Notes under the pieces: model-generated
Seen by the model: only the letters and a program-made list of their open reading frames with translations
Database searches by the model: none
What the model was told of the DNA's origin: nothing
Assembly (NCBI GenBank): GCA_945787595.1
Contig: CALZJV010000046.1
Location: forward strand, 1 to 17,564
DNA from: an uncultured Desulfobacterales bacterium
GTDB lineage: Bacteria > Desulfobacterota > Desulfobacteria > Desulfobacterales > JAFDCJ01
DNA: 17,564 bases
Reading direction: 5' to 3'
Made by a program: the position numbers and the translations under genes
In this document: positions 14,508-17,564 of the stretch, one piece after another
Numbering within the stretch: the stretch's first letter is position 1
Layout of the letters: the number at the start of each line of letters is the position of its first letter

Positions 14508-16601
14508 TTAGTTGACACCCTCCTCCGCCGGGGCGATACTGCACAAACAAACCCTCAGGTTGGTGGCACCGATGGCTGGATCCATGGTTTCGTGGGCGTT
14601 ATCCGTCAGCATGTTTATATTGGATATGTTCCAGCCATGGCCGTGTTCCTTGATTTCAGGATACCACCACCCATGTTCGGCAACAATCACCCTGGGATCG
14701 ATACCAGCGTTAAATTTGGCCCGCTCCTTAGCACCACCTCGTGGAGATTCGATGTAGACCCAATCCCCTTCCTGGATCCCGTGCTTTTTGGCGGTGTCCG
14801 GATGGATCTCCACGATGGGATCGGGACGGATTTCCCGCAACCAGGGGATGTTGCGGTTCGCTGAATGAAAAAAAGTCGGGGTGCGCAGTCCCGCGTTGAG
14901 AATATAGGGGTAGCGATCCAACAGTTCTGGTTTGGAAACCGGGCTTTCGGGAAGCTCTGTGTATTTGGGTAGTGGATCATAGCCCCATTTTTCCAGCACG
15001 GTTGAAAAAAGCTCCACTTTCCCCGTCGGGGTCGAAAAGCCCCTTTCTTTGTATTTGTGGTAAACCATTTCACCTTTTAAATGGCCAACCTCTTTAAACT
15101 CCTCCCAGGTAAGACCCGCAGGTTCGAGCAGATAGTCTAGCGAATCCTCCACGGTGTCCCACCATTCCTGTCCCATCTTTTTTCCGAGCTCAAGGAAAAT
15201 TTTGTGATCCTGCCAGGCTTCACCGATCTCGGTGCATTTCTGTCTGGCCAGAACAAACCCATGCCGCTTCCAATTGTCGGCCACATGATTCTGCTCAAGC
15301 CAGGTGCCGGCCGGCAAAAAGATGTCGGCCAGATCTGCGGTCGGCGTCATGAAGAAATCAATAACTGCTAGAAATTCCAGTTTATCAAGAGCCTCGTAGA
15401 CTTCCCCGGCGTTGGCCCGGGTCGATACCGGATTGGTGCCGCACAACAATCCGGCTTTCAGCGGGTAAGGTTTACCGGTCAGAATAGCTTCCCAGGCAAC
15501 TTTCGGAGTGATAAAGGCTACCCTGGCACCAAGCTTATACTGCTCGCCGCCCAGTCTTTTGGCCCTCTGTTCTTTGGAAAGATCCTTGTGGCGGGAAAAT
15601 TCAGCGACCGTGCGTGTGGGCGGGTTGACATAAAGGACGTTACCTCCGGGTGCATCCAGATTGCCCGTTACCGCCATCAATCCTGCAATGGTGCGGGTGC
15701 AGTCGGCGCAATTGTTGGTTTGTTCGGTGGGAACACCCCAGTGAATGCAGGCCGGCTTGGTCTTGGCATACATTCTGGCGGCTTTGCGGATGAGTTCCTG
15801 ATCCACCCAGGTTATCTCCTGCACCTTTTCCAGCGGATAGTCTTGGACCCTTTCCTTGAATGCATCCCAGCCGTTGATATAGTTCTCCGTAAAATCCTGT
15901 TCGTAAAGTTCTTCCTCGAGGATGACATGGTGGAAGCCCATAGCCAAGGCTGCATCGGTGCCCGGCCGCAGCTGCAGCCACAGGTCTGCTTTTTTAGCCA
16001 CGAATCCCTTGCGCGGGTCGATACAAATCAGTTTGGCCCCCTTTTTATAGGCGCGCCAGAATCCTTCTCCCTTATATTCGTCCGGATTGGTCCACTGCGG
16101 GTTGCAGCCCCACGCAACGATGCATTTGGGCTCGCCCTCATAATCGCAAATGGGCAGATTGCCGATGGTGACCAGAGTTGAGGCCACTCTGGAGACGTAA
16201 CACATATGCCCGGCGGTCAACACATTGGGTGTTCCCAGCTGGTTGGCAAACCGGTACAGATGACTTTCATAATCTCTGCCGGTACCCTGGCCGACAACAA
16301 TAGACTCCGATCCATACTCCTCGATGACGGCGTTAAACTTTACGACGATCGTATCCAGGGCTTCATCCCAGGTAATCCGTTGCCAGCCCTGCGATGTTTT
16401 TCGCATAGGGTGAAGAATTCGATCGGGATGATAGGCCAGCTGGGTAACCGATAATCCTTTACTGCACAGCGTACCGTGGCTGATCGGAGACTCCGGATCA
16501 CCCTCGACCTTGGTGACTTTACCGTCCTGTACATGGGCAATCACACCACATCCCCCATGACACTGACGGCAGGCCGTCCTTATTTTTTTGACATCTCCCA
16601 T
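14508..16601 (-). CDS. Mo/W-bis-MGD oxidoreductase 2 (DMSO reductase family)
   Basis: A 697-residue paralogue of oxidoreductase 1, collinear with it almost without gaps; 69 of the first 100 residues are identical by hand count. The cluster cysteines are C11, C14, C18 and C46, and the probable metal ligand is C134 in GHMCYVSR. His15 again replaces the acetylene hydratase Asp. WTNPDEYKG, CIDPRKG and the C-terminal LNAGLRTPTFFHSANR are shared. Differences cluster in stretches such as FMTPTADLADIFL versus the copy 1 equivalent and in the tail (CSIAPAEEGVN). No export signal, so cytoplasmic. The ATG at 16601-16599 follows AAGGAGG, which overlaps the ligase 2 stop 11 bases upstream, showing coupled translation. 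Partner ferredoxin 2 is displaced downstream. It probably acts on a related substrate, or at another step of the same pathway. Confidence 0.92.
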   Translation of the reverse strand: MGDVKKIRTACRQCHGGCGVIAHVQDGKVTKVEGDPESPISHGTLCSKGLSVTQLAYHPDRILHPMRKTSQGWQRITWDEALDTIVVKFNAVIEEYGSESIVVGQGTGRDYESHLYRFANQLGTPNVLTAGHMCYVSRVASTLVTIGNLPICDYEGEPKCIVAWGCNPQWTNPDEYKGEGFWRAYKKGAKLICIDPRKGFVAKKADLWLQLRPGTDAALAMGFHHVILEEELYEQDFTENYINGWDAFKERVQDYPLEKVQEITWVDQELIRKAARMYAKTKPACIHWGVPTEQTNNCADCTRTIAGLMAVTGNLDAPGGNVLYVNPPTRTVAEFSRHKDLSKEQRAKRLGGEQYKLGARVAFITPKVAWEAILTGKPYPLKAGLLCGTNPVSTRANAGEVYEALDKLEFLAVIDFFMTPTADLADIFLPAGTWLEQNHVADNWKRHGFVLARQKCTEIGEAWQDHKIFLELGKKMGQEWWDTVEDSLDYLLEPAGLTWEEFKEVGHLKGEMVYHKYKERGFSTPTGKVELFSTVLEKWGYDPLPKYTELPESPVSKPELLDRYPYILNAGLRTPTFFHSANRNIPWLREIRPDPIVEIHPDTAKKHGIQEGDWVYIESPRGGAKERAKFNAGIDPRVIVAEHGWWYPEIKEHGHGWNISNINMLTDNAHETMDPAIGATNLRVCLCSIAPAEEGVN

Positions 16602-16612
16602 CTTTTACCTCC

Positions 16613-17564
16613 TTACTTCTTCCGAATTTTTTGCCTGGTTTCGTCCTCTTCAGCTAACTCCGCCAGGCCTCCCTGACCGAATTTCTTAATTTTTACGCCA
16701 CCGGATAGTTTGGGGAAAGTATCCATGATGCACAGTTCATCGGGAAGTTTGTGCGGTGCTACTTTATCTTTCATGAGTTCACGAACTTCCTGTAAAGTAA
16801 CCGTTTGGCCCTGTATGGGGATCACACAGGCACAAATCGATTCACCTAAAACAGGGTTGGGGGTTGCGACAATACAAACTTGTTCAATTTTAGGATGGTC
16901 GACCAGCATGCATTCGAGTTCATAGGGATTAATTTTATAGCCTCCGCGATTGATTATGTCTTTTGTGCGTCCATAAATTTTGAAATAGCCGTCTTTTTCT
17001 TTGGAAGCCAGATCCCCCATAAAGAGCCACCCATCGATAATTTGCCTGCGGGTTTCCTCAAGATTCTTCCAATAGCCTTTCATAACGTGCCATCCGTTCA
17101 GGGTTAATTCCCCGATCTCCCCGTCTGCCAACTCTTCATGTGTTTTCGGGTTCACTATTTTCATACGCGTATCGGTAACCGGCCGACCGATGTAACTCGC
17201 CCTGATATCCAGAGGTGACGGGTAGGGGCACCTGGTCCCCAGACCCGGGCCGACTTCCGACGCTCCCCAAAACGAAGTCAAATAAACACCCATCTCTTTT
17301 TCCACTTTGGATATCAAGCCTTCCGGTGCAATCATGCCGGCGATGAGACCGGCTCTAAGAGAACTTAGATCATACTTGGGGCGGCTGTTGTGATTGAGTT
17401 CGAGAATATAGTGGGGCGGTGCAGCTAATTGCAGGGTAATTTTTTCTTGCTCAATGAGTTGGAAAGCTCTTTCCACCTCGAACTTATCCAGTAGCACCAC
17501 CGTTGATTGAAGCAACAGGGGCTGAATTAAGATAGACCCGCATCCGTAGGAATGGCTCATGGGC
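16613..17564 (-). CDS. AMP-forming acyl-CoA ligase 2 (5' end outside window)
   Basis: The C-terminal 316 or so residues of an adenylate-forming ligase; the frame is open through the right edge, so perhaps 200-230 N-terminal residues, including the phosphate loop, are missing. The visible part starts at the PMSHSYG motif and contains SFWGASEVG (acyl-adenylate motif position), DGWLFMGDLASKEKDGYFKI (hinge), GRTKDIINRGGYKINPYELE, and LSGGVKIKKFG with the C-terminal catalytic lysine. These resemble cyclohexanecarboxylate or aryl-acid ligases (AliA/EntE-like) more than ligase 1. It ends 11 bases before oxidoreductase 2 and its stop lies within that gene's ribosome site, so the two are co-translated. 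The substrate is not assignable. The tail EEDETRQKIRKK is charged. Confidence 0.88.
   Translation of the reverse strand, partial: PMSHSYGCGSILIQPLLLQSTVVLLDKFEVERAFQLIEQEKITLQLAAPPHYILELNHNSRPKYDLSSLRAGLIAGMIAPEGLISKVEKEMGVYLTSFWGASEVGPGLGTRCPYPSPLDIRASYIGRPVTDTRMKIVNPKTHEELADGEIGELTLNGWHVMKGYWKNLEETRRQIIDGWLFMGDLASKEKDGYFKIYGRTKDIINRGGYKINPYELECMLVDHPKIEQVCIVATPNPVLGESICACVIPIQGQTVTLQEVRELMKDKVAPHKLPDELCIMDTFPKLSGGVKIKKFGQGGLAELAEEDETRQKIRKK

Overview
The window looks like part of an anaerobic, metabolically versatile bacterium, most plausibly a Desulfobacterota (deltaproteobacterial) sulfate reducer or syntroph. This is inferred from gene content: oxygen-sensitive type Mo/W-pterin enzymes with polyferredoxin subunits, several acyl-CoA ligases, a LivGFHM transporter carrying an embedded ligase, and short-period palindromic intergenic repeats. 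No rRNA, tRNA, transposase, integrase or CRISPR array was seen.

Layout. At the left edge is a palindromic heptad repeat and a MarR-type regulator on the minus strand (162-623). A 435-base AT-rich gap with two palindromes separates it from a long plus-strand operon: acyl-CoA ligase 1 (1059-2654), Mo/W-bis-MGD oxidoreductase 1 (2686-4776), four-cluster ferredoxin 1 (4788-5237), livG, livF, a FAA1-type AMP-binding protein (7159-9096), livH, livM and a periplasmic binding protein (11188-12444), closed by a strong hairpin. A DUF169 gene (12599-13333) follows on the plus strand. Converging on it from the right edge is a minus-strand operon: acyl-CoA ligase 2 (cut by the window edge, 17564-16613), oxidoreductase 2 (16601-14508), a DUF1566/Lcl-domain protein (14262-13876) and ferredoxin 2 (13831-13364).

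How the genes may work together. The binding protein and LivHMGF would import an organic acid. One or more of the three AMP-forming enzymes would make its CoA thioester. A cytoplasmic two-subunit Mo/W enzyme would then oxidise, reduce or hydrate the product, with electrons passing through the ferredoxin. MarR would sense the substrate or its CoA ester. The substrate cannot be read from sequence; aromatic, alicyclic or branched carboxylic acids are the natural candidates.

The main observation is that ligase-oxidoreductase-ferredoxin occurs twice, in opposite orientation, bracketing the transporter. The oxidoreductases are 69/100 identical and the ferredoxins 79/100 identical over their first 100 residues by hand count, whereas the ligases belong to clearly different subfamilies. 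In the second copy the ferredoxin is separated from its oxidoreductase by repeats and the DUF1566 gene. Three copies of a palindromic 7-base-period repeat and one of a 9-base-period repeat sit in the intergenic spaces.
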